A stretch of 64,000 bases of DNA from Isoetes taiwanensis (GCA_021234155.1 JAJEKV010000002.1:11522725-11586724), one strand, 5' to 3'. Shown: positions 45,873 to 59,763, numbered from the stretch's first letter. Made by a program: numbers and translations. The notes: generated by a model from the letters alone, not told the origin.

Positions 45873-46439
45873 TTAAGAGAGCGGGTCTATATGAAAGCAT
45901 GTGAGAAAGGTTGGAGGAATCCTGGTACTAAGATGTTTTTCTACAAGAAGGTGAAAAATTCAGAACTAAAAGACGTAGAACACTTGACAGGTAGATTATC
46001 GCACATCATCTTATGTCTAGGTTACGCCTTAGCTCACATCACTTAAGTGTGGAAATTGGGTGATGGGGAAAATTTCCAAGACATAGGTGCATCTGCAAAG
46101 TTTGTGATGGTGATGTGATTGAAGATGAGGTACACCTGATATTATATTGCTAAGCATACCAGATCTTGAGGCATAAGCATGAGATATTCTCAGAAATACC
46201 ACTATAGGCATTCTTTGACTTACCATCTGCAACCGTTGAACATTTTTTTGATGGAAGTCATGAGAGTAAGAGAGATGTCTATAAAGATTTATAAAAGCTT
46301 ACTGAGTATTTATGCAAGAGAGGAGAACATAGACTAATGATGCCCTATGAAGGGATCATTAAATGTTTAAGAATAGTATATAATTATGTTGATGTTGTCT
46401 TTTAAACCTGATGGTCTCATAGATGTTAATAAAAAATTT
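45873..46439 (+). other. Unidentified segment after the LINE, copy B
   Basis: Better-preserved version of 24,282-24,864. A frame at 45,786-46,046 reads KMFFYKKVKNSELKDVEHL and LSHIILCLGYALAHIT. I do not recognise it. It might be a remnant of a transposase or of a host gene. Confidence 0.4.
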
Positions 46440-47158
46440 CTTTTTTTCTTTTCTTTTTCGCCATTTTACAAAGCTCGCAAAAAAAGAAAGATTGGCAACT
46501 TGAAGATCGAAGTTTTGCCTGCACCCAATGAGGAACTCCACCCATGAGTTTTTAGATCTCTCAAGATCGTTTTTACTAAGATGGAGTCCTTTCTTTAAAA
46601 CTCGTGGCAAAGGCTCTAACGGTTTCCATGTTTTGTTAGATCAATTTATTCCACTCAAAGAATAAGATCTCGCCTTCAATTATGACCAAAAAATGATTTT
46701 TAGTTTGCTTTTCAAATTCATAAAAGGTGTTAATGGGTTAATCGACGGGCTGATTCTTTTGGATATCCAACCACCGGGCCCTTTGCAACACCATCTAGAT
46801 GATGCTCAACAAAAATATAAGTAAGTGTCTTCATCATCCTTAGTTTTGGCAAAATATGAATTCAAATCATGTTGCCATGCAAAAACTCATCCCCATCACT
46901 AGTAGCAAAGTGGAATATGTGTTAAATTTAATTTTGATATTGGCATCCGTTTTGATGCCACTACGCGGACGCCCTGTAGCTTCCCCGCAATTGCTCCACT
47001 TGGGTTCAAGAGAATCCAGTTCTTTGCTTCAAAGAATGCGAGTCTCAAGAATCGCAAGATTCTCTCTCATGAACGAATTATCATTCTCCAACTCAAAAAG
47101 TTTCTCCTTATAACTTTGCAGAAGAATCGGCCATCGAAACTTGTTCCTCTGATACCAC

Positions 47159-47379
47159 TAAAACAAACTCTTGACGTTGCATGCTATCTCACCACCCAAC
47201 TACGAGCTCTCAGCTAGAACACATCTTCCCCAGAGCTCTCCCCTGAGCAACTATATAGCATGAATTCTCTTTGGTCCTCCTTTGGACCAAATCCTCCTTT
47301 GGACCAATGGCCCAAAAGTTCAAAGGCCCATCTAGCCCAAAAAAGCCCAAGGCCTATTTCACACGCCCCTTGACATACA
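47159..47379 (-). repeat. Chromovirus inner LTR, copy B
   Basis: Counterpart of 25,583-25,805. On the minus strand it begins TGTATGTCAAGG and ends at the TGGTATCAGAG binding site at about 47,140-47,158. Confidence 0.65.
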
Positions 47380-49611
47380 TCATTCCCTTCTCTTGATATT
47401 GCAATAGTCCTCTACTGCAAAAGAGCTTTTAAATACCTTTAGCCATCCGAGCATAATCCTTGTCTTAGGCCGGCGAGTAGAAACCTGTCCTTGGATATCT
47501 TCTTGTCCCTGGGCTTCCCTTGCCGTTGGTCCTTATATTCTCAAGAATATTTGAATAAACTTCTAAAACATTGCCACGCACTCCATGAAGCGCCCTTCAA
47601 AGGTTTGTTCGCAAACTTTACAAATTGTGTCTTGAACCACTAGTGGATTTATCTCGCAAAAACTGCTTTTTCTCGGTTCTAGAACTTCGTAATCATGAAT
47701 CAATTCCGCCTTTAGGAATGACTATATCATGCATTTTAAACTTGAGACAATCTCAATTGATATGCATTTTCATTGACCACTTTAATAACTTGAAATGGTC
47801 CATGGAAACAGGTGCCAACTTAAGATCTTTCTTATGCACATCTTTCTTAAAGTGGCCTTTATGGATCCTCATCCATACCCAATATCCTTCTTTAAAACCA
47901 TTGGTTGCCATAACTTAGATGATTTATTTGCAAAAGAAGCCCGAAAGCATCTCGAATCGCGAGCCTAAAGCACGATGAGATCCTTCTCCTCGATAACCAA
48001 ATTATCGAAGAATCGAACATCCTCACACACTCGAAAGAGTGGCTCCCGCATGGCGGGCCATAGATCATCTAAAAGGGGTCATCTTTGTGGTAGACCGATG
48101 GCGCTTGTTGTACACAAGTTCAAGAATGGGCAAATACTCTTCCTAATGACCTTGATGTTCATTGACAAACCCTTTTAATATGGAGCAAATAACTTTATTT
48201 ACCACCTCAGATTGACCATCAGTTTCTAGATGAAAAGCAGTGGGGATGCTTAATTTCATTCCAAAATGCATATTCAATGCCTTTTAATTTATTGGTAAAC
48301 TTTGTATCACAACCCTGATACAATAATCTTAGGAAACCCATGACGGATAAAGAGCATAGCCGCACTATAAGTCGTCAACTTATTCGAACAAGGAATGAAA
48401 TGTGGTGCTTAGTTAAACAATCAACAACCATCTAAATGACAGTATTATTGCGAGAACTTGCGGGAAAACCAACAATAAAATCCATAGTGGTCTGCTCCGA
48501 CTTCGCTTCTGGAATAGGTAAGGATAAAGGAACACCATGAGGTTTCTTGTTCGCTTTCTTTATCCGGCCGGGCAAGAAGGGACGTAATAACTAATATGAA
48601 CCAAGACATCTCTCTGCAATCCAGGCCAAACAAAGTATGGTTCAACCTTTGCCAAAGTCGCTCCCACGCCACAATAACCCGCAGTAGGTGCATCATGCAC
48701 CTCTCTAAGAATAAGTGATCTAAAGTCACGAACAATACATACCTTTAGACCTTTATATGAGAATTCATTAAGGATCTTATATCCATATGCATTGCCACTT
48801 TGAGCCAATAACTAAATATCCTTATAAGCATGGTTAGTGGCATACAACGACTTCATTTCCTGCAAATGGATCGTCCATTAAGAAATCATATTGCTACATA
48901 AAAGCAACCCATTTCAATTGCCTTTCCGATAATGTTTTTCAGGAGAGAATGTGCCTAATGCTTTGGTGGTCAGGCAAAATATGAACCGTTGATCCTAAAA
49001 GATAATGTCATTATGTTTTCAAAGCATGAATCATAGTAAAAACTTCTTTACCATAAATACTATATCTACTTTTCATGTCAGAGAAGTTCAGACTTTCATA
49101 AGCAATGGGATGACCATCCTGCATCAAAACCTGGCCCAAAGCCATACCACTTGCATCAACACATAACAAATAAGATAGCCCAAACTTTGGCAAATGCAGA
49201 ACAAGAGGATTAACCATGGCATCCTTCAAAACTTGGAAAGCAAACTAATGATTATGATTCCATTGGAAAGGAACATTTTTTTCATAGCAGTAAATACAGA
49301 TCTAAAGTTAAAAATGCAAAATTCTTTGCAAACTTCTTATAATAGCTGCATAAGCCCAAAAAGGAACGCAATGCAAAGCAACAAGTAGATACTGACCAAT
49401 CCACAATTGCTTGCACCTTACTGAGATCCACTTTAAGACCCTCAGCGCACACAATATGATCCAAGTATTCGATTTTCGATTGGAAAAAGACACTTTTCTT
49501 AGCTTTAAGAGGAATAGACTCCTCCCTCACCAAGCAAAACCTCTCGAAATGCAAGTAATGGTCTTCCTCGGACTTATTAAAAACTAACATGTCATCAAAG
49601 AAACATGCAAC
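47380..49611 (-). pseudogene. Chromovirus pol, copy B
   Basis: RT begins at FFDDMLVFNKSEEDHYLHFE (49,608 leftward), which is the catalytic DD box, and continues through YLDHIVCAEGLKVD. RNase H is at 49,229-49,011 with LLCVDASGMALGQVLMQ. The integrase zinc region is near 48,800-48,450 and the core near 48,400-48,150 with HLETDGQSEVVNK. The end is chromodomain-like. The RT palm and fingers upstream of DD are missing. Stops and shifts are present. Confidence 0.8.
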
Positions 49612-50982
49612 GTCAAGAGTCTATTTTAGTGGTATCAGAGCAACAAGTCTCGATGGCCGATTCTTCTGGCAATGTTAACTTTGAAGACGAGGAATTCAAG
49701 GAGAAACTTTTTGAGTTGGAGAATGATAATTTGCTCACACGAGAGAAACTTGTACCGCCGAGGCTTGCATTGCCGAAGCTGCAAAAATGGATTCTCTTCG
49801 AGCGCATGTGGCATAATTGCAAAGCAGTCAGAGCATTCATGTAGTGGTCGCGAAAAACGGGTGTCAATGTCAAATTTGAATTCAAAATGTATTCTCGGCC
49901 GCTATTAGTGATGGATGAGCTTTTCACATGACTACGAATTTGAATTCATATTTTGCCAAACCGAGGATGACGAAGACACTGTTATATTTTGTTGAGCATC
50001 ATCAAGATGGTATTGCATTGCCGAAGCCGCAAAATTGGATTCTCTTCGAACGCATGTGGCATAATTGCAAAGAAGTTGTAGAGCATTCATGTAGTGGTCA
50101 TAAAACAAGTGTCAATGTGAAAATTGAATTCAAAATGTATTCTCGTTGATATTAGTGCCGGATGAGCTTTTCGCATGACTATGGGATTTGAATTCATATT
50201 TTGCCAAAACCGAGGATGACGAAGACACTTTCGGTTATATTTTGTTGAGCATCATCTAGATGGTATTGCAAAGGGCTAGTGGTCGGATATCTAGAAGAAC
50301 TAGCCAAATCAATCAACCCATTAATACCTTTGCAATATTTGAAAAGCAAATTAAAAATTTTTTTGGCTTATAATTGGAAGTGAGATCTTATTATTGAGTG
50401 GAATAAATTGACCCAACAAAACTCATAGGTGGCGTTCATTGTTGGAGTGCTAAGCTCGATCTTCAAGTTGCCAATCTTTCTTTTGGCGAAGCTCACGGAA
50501 AATGGCAGAGAAAATAGAAGAGGAGGGTCCGCACTCCACGAAGCCATTAATGCTCAACCGCCTCACGGTATCTATGAAATAGGCCGGTGGTTTCGGGGAG
50601 AAACCAATGGGATCTCCAATGTCCGGGGTATTCAAATGCGCGCACGTCGACGTTGCAGATAATGAACCTGTTGGGGCCAAGGAACCAAAGGAATCTTATG
50701 AAGCACGCAAGAAGGCTAACGCGGAGAATAAGTATTTTATATGTTATTCAAGAGACCATAAGTTTTATGAATGTCCTCCTTATCTTGAGAAGAAAAAGGA
50801 AAAGAAAAAAAAAACCTAAGCATGTTCTTAAGTTTGAGACTAAGAAAGAGGGCAAAAGTAAGAAAGTAGCTTTGCTCGAGGAAATAGAAAAGGGAAAAAG
50901 GTGGCTCTTGTCAGGAGAAATTGGATACAGATTATGTTGAGAATACTATTCAAGATAAAAAGTATATATCCTATTCGATCCG
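49612..50982 (+). pseudogene. Inverted chromovirus leader and gag fragment, copy B
   Basis: The binding site TGGTATCAGAGCAACAAG is intact here (about 49,630), followed by ATGGCCGATTCTTCTGG and a frame with NVNFEDEEFKEKLFELEND. The second half has EPKESYEARKK and a knuckle-like CYSRDHKFYECP near 50,740-50,775. The piece ends where minus-strand protease sequence begins. Confidence 0.74.
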
Positions 50983-52305
50983 GGTATGGAGTTTGCCACG
51001 ATAGTCCTAGAATAACATCCACACCTCCAAGGTCGAAACCATGAAAGAACGCTTAACGACATATCCCCTCGAAGTTCCTTTACCAACCTAGTAGAAATGA
51101 AATCAAATTCATTACGGGATTGAATAGGATATGTACTTTTTGATCTTGAATAGTAGCCCATTATTGTAAGAGACTACTATTCTTAACATACTCGTGATCC
51201 GATTTCTCCCAGACATGAGCCACCTTTTTCCCTTTTCCATCTCTTGAATGGAAGCTACTTTCTTAGTTTTGTCTTCTTTCTTAGTCCTAGACTTAGAGCG
51301 GGGCTTATTTTCTCTTCTTTCCCTTTTTCTTCTCAAGATAAGTAAGACATTCATAAAACTTATAGCCTCGTTGAATAACACAAAACACTTGTTCTTCCTC
51401 GCATTAAGCTTCTTACATGCTTGATAAGATTCCTTTGGTTCCTTAGCCCCAACAGTTCATTATCCGCAACGTCGATGCGTGCATTTGAATACTCGGACAT
51501 TGAGCAGATCCCATTGGTTTCTCGAAAGCCACTTGCCTCTTTCATAGGTACCTTGAGGTAGGCTTGAAGCATTAATGGCTTCCATGAGTGCGGACCCTCC
51601 TCTTCTACTTTCTCGCCATTTTTTGAGCTTCGATTGGCAACTTGAATATTGAGCTTACCGCGTCCAACGATGAACGCCACCCATGAGTTTTTATACTTCA
51701 CCGGTATCGTTTTTTACTAAGTTGGAGTCCTTTCTTTAAAACTCGGTGACAAAGGCTCTAACAGCTTTCCATGTTTGTTGGGTCAATTTATTCCACTTTC
51801 GGCAAGATCTAGCTCCCACTTATGACCCGGAAAAACAATTTTTAATTTGCTTTTCAAATTCCACAAAAGTATTAATGGATTGATCGACAGTTCTTCCGAT
51901 ATTCAACCACTAGTCCTTTGCAACATCATCTGGACGACGCTTAAGCAAAAAATAGCCGAAAGTGTCTTCGTCATCCTTAGTTTTGACAAAATATGAATTT
52001 AAATCCCGTAGCCAGCTACGAAAAGCTCATCCGCATCACTAGTAGTAGCTTTTAATATGTTTTGAATTCAATTTTGACATTGGCACCTATTTTGATGCCA
52101 CTACGTGGACGCCACCCAGACCCCACTGCAACTACGATATATATTCAAGGCCGAAAAATCCAGTTCTTGCAGCAAAGAATATGAGCCTCAATAATCGCAA
52201 GTTTCTCTTTTCATGAGCGAATTATCATTCTCCAACTCAAAAGTTTCTCCCCTTAAGTTCAACATCGCGTAAGAATCGACCATCGAAACTTGTTGAATCG
52301 ACTAT
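50983..52305 (-). pseudogene. Chromovirus gag-protease, copy B
   Basis: The minus-strand protease end VILGLSWQTPYPDRI lies near 51,000, with gag fragments such as KEASGFRETNGI and AKEPKESYQACKK-like sequence upstream. It is broken by shifts. Confidence 0.7.
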
Positions 52306-52328
52306 CGAAACTTGCTGCTCGATACCAC

Positions 52329-52543
52329 TGTAACGGACTCTTGATGTTACACGTTATCTCACCACCTCATCACGAGCTCCGGCGGAACACCGCCTCCCTC
52401 GAGCAACTATATAGTATGCAGCCTCTTTGGTCCTCCTTTGGACCAAACCCTCCTTTGAACCAAAGGCCCAAAGGCTCAAAGGCCCGCGTGGGACAGGCCT
52501 TTTTTCCCACGTCCTGAATACCTAAGGCATATTCGGTCTTACA
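52329..52543 (-). repeat. Chromovirus outer LTR, copy B
   Basis: Counterpart of 30,797-31,012. The adjacent binding site has lost two bases (CTGCTCGATACCAC). Confidence 0.6.
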
Positions 52544-52798
52544 GGTTGGGGAACAAGCAGATTGTTCATGTAAACAACTGCCGCAGATATGGAGTCCATT
52601 ATTTGTAGAATTATTTGAAATACCTTACAGGTAAATCCAAGCACAAGCGAAACACAAATGGGGTCGCATATGCTACACGTTGTTCATGTTCCTCCGAACA
52701 ATGTTGCAGATACACATCAGAAATGGTACTCAGAAGTTTGAAATTGAGAACTGTGTGTGGCATTGTGATGTGAATGTTCTTACATAAATTCCTTATAG

Positions 52799-55316
52799 GT
52801 TGAGACAACAACCAAAAATCACGTACTCAATTTATTTATGGTGGAGGGAAACAACCCAGAAGAATAGATCAGCCAGCTTGCTGGACTGTAAAAATGTTAT
52901 GTTCACAGGGGCAGCTCAAGGAAGCATTGTCTGTTTTAAGTCTCATGACGGCTCAAGACATTGCAGTATATTCGGATGTCTATGCCTCCGTTCTGCAGGT
53001 ATGTCTCGATATGCAAGCTCTGTCAGAAGGAAAATTCGTACATGCACACATTATCAATTGCCAATTGATGTTAAACATTTTCTTAAGTAACGTTTTAATG
53101 AACATGTATGCAAAATGTGGTAACCTCATGGATGCACAAAAGCTATTTAGTAAGCTGGTAGAACGAAATGTATTTACTTGGACAATTATGATCAGCGGAT
53201 ATTTGATAAATGGACATGCCAAGGAAGCGTTGAGGCTCTTTCGGGAAATGCAAAGATCAAGTATAATTCCCAATAAGGTGACATTTATTTCTCTCCTGGG
53301 TGCATGTGCAAAACTTAGGGGATATAGAAATAGGAAGAGAATTGCATACCCTCATCACCGGCTTGGGTTCCAGAGTGACATCTTTGTCAGTAATACTCTA
53401 CTTGACATGTATGCTAAGTGTGGGAGCATTCAGGATGCCCGACAAGTATTCAATGGAATGGCTGAAAGAACTGTGGTCTCGTGGAATGCCATAATTGCAG
53501 GATATGCTCAGCATGGAGATGGGAAAGAAGCACTCAATTTGTTTCATCAAATGCAACAGGAAAATATTGAGCCTGACAAGTACACATTTGTTACTATATT
53601 GAGTGCTTTTGGCATTCTAGCAGGTAATGAACCAGGTAACCAGACACTTGAACAAGGTAAAAAATTCACATGGAAATAATTAATAGTGGATTTGATTCAG
53701 ATGTGGTCATTGGGAATGCCCTTATTGACATGTATATTAAATGTGGAAGCATAGGACTTGCATGTCAGGTATTTCAGGAGATGCCTTTCGAACATAATAT
53801 CATATGCCACTACTATTTCTGGGTATACACATTCTGGGAATGCACAGGAAGCTCTCAAACTTTTTACCAGATTCTGAAGTTAGGATTAAAACCTGATACT
53901 GTGACATTTGTAAATGCACTTCATGCTTGTTCTCACCTGGCAGACTTGAAACAAGCACAAAGAGTTCATAGCCTTGTTATGAAAGATGGGTGTGAATCAA
54001 ATGTCATCATTGATAATGCACTTGTTGATATGTACATTAATTGTGGATGCTTCAAGGATGCTTCCCAAGTATTTTCCCCGTATCGTGTCCATGATGTGGT
54101 GTCCTGGACCCTCATGATTGCAGGGTGCACAGATCATGGCAAGAGTGAGGTAGCCATCAGGCTTTTATGACCAAATGTCAAGGAGGGGATCTCGCCAGAT
54201 AAGCTGACTTTTATCACTGTTCTTAACGCGCGCTTGCATAGCAGCCTTGGAACATGGAAGACGAATACATCTAAATGTTATGAAAACTCACCATTACTTG
54301 GACGTTGATGTGCAGAATGCAATAATTGACATGTATTCTAAATGTGGAAGCATAGAATGTGCCAGATTCTTGTTCAACAAGATGACTGTCCGTGATGTGG
54401 TTTCTTGAACTCAATGATAACAGGGTTTGCCCAGCATGGTCATAGTAGACATGCTCATAACCTTTTTCTGTTTATGCAGGAAATTGGTATTAAGCCAGAT
54501 CATGTCACATTTGCTTCTGTCCTTTCTTCCTGTAGTCATGAAGGACTGGCAGATGAAGGCCATCACTACTTAAGTTCAATGGCATTTGATCATGGTATTT
54601 CAATTTCACAACATCACTATACCTGTCTAATAGATCTTCATGGACGAGCAGGCTACTTAGATATAAGCGAGGATCTAATGAACACAATGCCTTTCAAAGT
54701 TGGTGCTATAGAGTGGATGTGTCTGCTTGGTGCTTGCAGAACTAATCTCAACCTCAAGTTAGCAGAGCATGCTGCAAGAGAGTTTTTCAAGTATAATCCT
54801 CTTAATCCGGCAGCCTTTGTTTTGTTATCAAACATATATGGTGCTCTTGGTAGATGGGAGGACAAAGCAAGGATAAGAAAAATCATGGAGGATCAAGGTG
54901 TGAGAAAGGAACCAGGGCGCAGCTGGATTGAGGTCAATGGATCTGTGCATTCATTTGTTGTAGAGGATGTCTCACATCCGAAAACAGAACAAATCTATAT
55001 AGAGCTGCAAACTTTATCTGAACAGATTGTACGGGCTGGATATGTCCCAGATACTAGGTTTTTTCTACGTGATCTGACAGAAGAAGAGAAGATATTCTCT
55101 TTGTGTCATCATAGCTTAGAAATTGGCAATAGCCTTTGGCTTAATTAGTACACCTCAAGGGACAACAATCCGAGTTATCAAGAATCTTGAATATGTGGTG
55201 ACTGTCATAAGCGACAAAGTTCATCTCAAAGCTTGTTGACCGAAATTATTGTCAGGGATGCAAAGCGTTTTCACCATTTTAAGGGTGGGACTTGTTCATG
55301 TAGAGATTATTGGTGA
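52799..55316 (+). CDS. PLS-class PPR protein with DYW domain, copy B (frame interrupted)
   Basis: Paralogue of 31,266-33,789, with the same repeats, E motifs and DYW tail ending [14 protein letters not shown] at 55,316. It probably acts in chloroplast or mitochondrial C-to-U editing. The open frame from ATG 52,894 runs 261 codons and contains two compensating shifts at about 53,312 and 53,361 that garble one L repeat. Further breaks fall at about 53,661 (one A short in an A run), 53,790, 54,165, 54,300, 54,405 and 55,110-55,250. The site broken in copy A at 32,555 is in frame here ([11 protein letters not shown]). The DYW segment [20 protein letters not shown] is continuous with the E domain in one 247-codon frame (54,405-55,148). 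No targeting peptide is visible, so an upstream exon is likely. Confidence 0.85.
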
Positions 55317-56848
55317 ATAATTGAGTAATGTAAAGAAGAGGCAAACATGGAAATTATGAGATGTTCGACTTGGAAGAAGATATAAGATGGCAAGCAAACA
55401 AACTCACACAAAGGTTGGATTTCTGGTCCCTGATAGCTTTTTTTTCTGAACGAAATCTTGTTTGCTAGGGTGTCTGTGACAGGTTACACTTGTCTGAAAA
55501 GCCCTTATATTACGCGATTGAAATCCACTTTTTGTGGGCAAAAGATGGAGAATGCTGAAACAATTTGCTCTACAAGTTGATTGGGAGTTCCAGAGTTTAT
55601 GAGTATATGGCATCAATCTGCACCAATTTTTGCTTTTGTGTACCAGACTGCAATTCCTTTACAACATGAATTATGAGGATCGACCTGGCAGAAACCGTTA
55701 AGAGGTTTCAATGGGCATGGTTATTTCCATTGTGATCGAGCGAAAACCCATGGATTCCTGCTAGAGAAGATTGACAAGGTCAAAATTACAGATTTTGCGA
55801 TTGGATTCAGTTGAGGAGATATCATAGAGCACCCAAGTTTATAGATTTCCACCAAAATGGTTATTTTAAGGAAAGACTGAATATCATAGCTAGATAATAT
55901 GCAATAGTGTTGGAGGAGGGTAGCAGCTTGGGCACAAGGTTGGATCCTTTTTTGTTTTCAGTTTGAGACATGTCATTTTGCTGTGTTCTTTTATGCAACA
56001 TGAAGCTTGTAAGCTTGGGCTCTGCAGAGTTCACATTTGAGGACTTCCTTGTGGTAGTTATGCCATACTCTTGCTCTTAGTGCAAACTGTGGGAATAGAT
56101 TTTTTGTGGAGCAACTCTTCTTGGAAGACCAACTTCCATCAGGTCCCTTTTTTGTCTTTCGAGTTCTTTTGTTGCTAAATTATGTAGGTTAACTATTTAT
56201 GGGGTCTCTAATATATATCCTTTTTGTGTATGCAGCATTGGAACTATTCAAGCTCATTGGGTCTGCCATACAAGATTTTCATGCTAATGACAAGGGACGA
56301 TCTTGATCATTGATCCAGGCTCTTGTACCAAAGAAAGTCGCAGGAGCTTTTCTTGATTTTCTGCAGGTTCGTTCCTCACTAACCTCCATGCTCTCTGCCT
56401 TATGGCGATCCTTCAAAATATCAAGGAGGAAGCGGTGACAGGTATTCTCAGGTTTGTCCTTTCTAAGACTAATTCTCTTTTTCTTGTGGCAGTTTTTCCT
56501 CACAAGATTACATACTAACCCCTGCCAAAAGGGCTTAGTGGGCTCCAAAGTTTTATCCCATGCCCTATGCATACTCAGAGGACACATTACTCAAGTTGTA
56601 ATGTTTGAGTGGTCTAACTGCTTTGGGATTCTACCTCAAAATGGGAAAAGGTCTCTTGCCCTACTTTGTCTTGTTCTCTAGCATTTGTTCCAAATTAGAG
56701 CTTATAAACTATGACCATGGCAACCCTCCCATTCAAATAGGCAATGGGGTTATCCTGTTCTTGATGTTTACATGGCATTCTCCTCAAAGAGTGCGGAAGA
56801 GAATCTTTTGGATGATGTGGCTGTTCTCTCGCCATATAAAATCTCAAG
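55317..56848 (+). other. Sequence downstream of the PPR gene, copy B
   Basis: Collinear with 33,790-35,326. It has the same exon-like patches, near 56,233, 56,365 and 56,764-56,846. In copy B the last stays open as DVYMAFSSKSAEENLLDDV. No family is recognised. Confidence 0.4.
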
Positions 56849-58826
56849 ATTTTTTATATAGGCCTTAAATTTGAGGTCCTTATTTATAGATATTCATTAG
56901 AGCCATTCCAAGTACAGGTCATTTTTAGTACCAAATCTGCTTCTTTGTAATAAAAAATGGCTCATTGGTCAGCCTTGCTTTTCCATTAAAATTGGATATG
57001 AGGGCACCTTTCTACCTATAATTTTGAAGTGTTGGAAGTCAGTACTGGAACTATATTTGCTACTATTCTGGCAGATTTGTGCCTTTGTTGACCAATTAGT
57101 ATGTAGCATTGTCCTAGCTTATTTGCTATTTAAAGCTTGAATATTTGGAGCATTCAAGTCCAAATATGTTTTATTTAGTGTTCTAATGCCGTTGCTAAAC
57201 TGTAGAGGATTACCAATCCTCATGTTTTTCTAATTTGAAGAGGCCGGTGGATACACTTTCATAGCACAAGGATTGAAGATGCTTAGAAGGGGTATGGAAT
57301 GTCTATTTGTTGGTGATAGTCTCGTATAAGGAAAGACCCGTTATATGGCTTCAAACTTAGTTCTAGGTTTCAAGCACGTTGATGTAAGCCCTAAGCAAAA
57401 AAAAAAAGATGGCCAATTTTATATGATGAGGGTGTTGAGAACATCATGCAAACAATCACGGACAATAACTCATATTGTTCAAAGCAGGTGAAATACTAAA
57501 ATGTGAGAATTTTTATGCATGTCAATGTCCCAAATCTACTGTTTGAAGATAGGCAGGTTGGATTGAGTTTAACTATATCCAAAGGGTGCAAAGGAGATTA
57601 CAACCTTCCCTAAAAATAAGGAGTCCAGTAGTTTATTGTGGTACATATTTTATAAGAGATCTTTGCATAAAGGACGGCTACAAGATTTGGATACATGTAC
57701 ATTATGTTGGAGTAATTAGTACATTAGTAACTGGTGAAGTTATTGAGAGAGCTTTGTTGAAGATGATAATAATGCGAAATGGAATGCTTATGGAAGTAAC
57801 CTCGATTTTACACGATCAAGCGTAAAATTTATGTGTTTACTTCCTTGCCATGAGATTAGTGCATAGCAAAAATATATCTGATATATGTACTCATAAATTA
57901 ACCATGGGATTGATTTATGAGTATACATATCGCATGGCTTCTTTCAATATCTCATGATTTACTAACTCCAATGAAACAACAAAAGTTAGAAACAATCGTT
58001 TTAAGCAAAAACATATAAAATGTATGCACAATAGATAGTCTATTTCTCATTTTGCAAATTTAAATTATTGTTCATTTTGTCCAAAAAAATATATGCACAA
58101 AACCTATCCTTTGTGATGGGCCTGGCCAGTTAACCTTTATGGTAACTGGAGATCCCATCAATCTTGACCATTGGATCTACTTAAGCCTAAAAACTTAAGA
58201 AATTAACTCAAGCATCTGCAACAATAACACTTAGGTAAAGAATTTAATCTTTGTACATATTCCAGGTCCCAAATATATACTTGCCCATTACTCAGCAATA
58301 TCCCCGCACACAATGAATGATCTTAATAATTGTAACTTCAAGCCCATATATAATAATAATAATAATAGTAATAATAATCAAGTTTATTAAATAGCAATCC
58401 ACACACTTCTACTCTCGCCTTTCCGAAACTTGGCTACTCTCCGGAGCATATCACACCTCTGCTTACACCATCAACCATGGGGTTAGTCACACGGACTAAG
58501 TGGGGATCGGGGATCTAGGATGTCTAGCATCAACAATACAAAAGCATTAACCTATAACAACAAACCTAACCTCAAGTAGCCTCACCCCGCAATCCAAGTA
58601 ACTAGTCCAACAAGCATGACCAATGCAACTTAATTCCAACAAAGAAGACCACATATATAATAACCAAGCAATCATAGCATCAACATTGCAACCAATATTC
58701 CTCGGGTCCGAGCAAGGTCAACTCCTACCGATCGGGCCAATTGACATAGAGGCGAGGGTAACCACGTGTGTACACACCCATCCACGCCAAGGCCCAAAGA
58801 TTGGAGGACCACTTAATCAGGCATAA
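56849..58826. other. Non-coding tail of copy B
   Basis: Collinear with 38,463-40,591. It contains one 174-bp unit (about 57,552-57,705) and an (AAT)n tract (58,351-58,378). There is no gene. Confidence 0.5.
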
Positions 58827-59763
58827 CGTTAAAACCATACGGTACCAACGCCTCCGATGTTCAAATAATACTATTTACATAGCACTGCATAACAACCGAA
58901 GTCTAGACCATCGCACCTAGACTCCGCCCCGAGGTCTATGTCAAAGAATTATACTACACATAGATCACAATACTATAAATTCCACCCAATATCAACTAGG
59001 CACATTTCCATATCAAACTTACCTTAGGAATTCCATAATTTACACCTCATGCAACAAAGGAAATCCAGGTTATCACAGATAAACATTACTATCTCTACCA
59101 TGCAACATGCAATGCCCGGTGCTTAAGCAAAATACAACCTTCACTAATATCTTATTACTTTTAACTAGATCAACTTCCTTCAAATTACTACTTATAACCT
59201 TAATGACGGTGGCTTCCATAACCCTGCTAACTAGTTTAAATTCCTCAAGACCCATTCCTACTAGTAATACCCCTAGCATATATTTTATCTTTGCTAATTT
59301 AGTTATTTTCAAGGGTTTAGATATATAACTAGCTACCTTGTTAAACTACACATCCCATAATCATAAACACTAGAAAACCCTAGGCGTAAGGCTTGATCCC
59401 CACTGAAATCCCCGCTTTGCTTTTCTCAGACTCCCAAAGAACGCTCCCGGATCTCAAGACGCAACTCGCTCCTTCAGCAATCCATCTGCAATCTATCTCC
59501 TTCCGAATGCGTCACCATCATATAAAAGACTTCTTTCCCATGGAAAACTCCTTCCCAAGAAATCAAGAATAATATTGTTGCGCTTATATAACCTAGCAAT
59601 GCCCTTGCATGCATGCATGCATGCACACACTGCATGCATGGACACATTGCATGCATGTATTCCTAGCACATAATCATTTATTTTACCATTGAAAATGCAC
59701 TCTTATATAATGGCAACGTTACTTACATCTTAATGTTGCTGCTAGGTTGCTAGGTCCGTTACA
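58827..59763 (-). repeat. Probable 3' LTR of a minus-strand gypsy element
   Basis: The right edge at 59,763 starts TGTAACGGACCTAGCAACC on the minus strand, directly after a purine tract (TTTTGGAGGAGAGAC). This is the usual layout of a 3' LTR. The left edge is not found and may lie inside the duplicated tail, before 58,827. Confidence 0.5.
59604..59660. repeat. TGCA-rich microsatellite
   Basis: Repeated GCATGCATGCAT units with short interruptions. A self-complementary simple repeat. Confidence 0.85.

Larger units (their letters stand above)
46440..52543 (-). mobile_element. Scrambled Ty3/gypsy chromovirus complex, copy B
   Basis: Same arrangement as 24,865-31,012: outer LTR (52,543-52,329), gag-protease (52,305-50,983), inverted plus-strand gag (49,612-50,982), pol from the RT active site to the chromodomain-like end (49,611-47,380), inner LTR (47,379-47,159) and gag start (47,158-46,440). 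The shared breakpoints show that the rearrangement is older than the duplication. Confidence 0.82.
40748..58826. repeat. Segmental duplication, copy B (18.1 kb)
   Basis: Collinear partner of 19,196-40,591 in the same orientation, separated from it by 156 bp. It lacks the 3.1-kb LTR element and the second 174-bp unit. Its LINE and PPR frames are in general better preserved than those of copy A. Confidence 0.95.
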
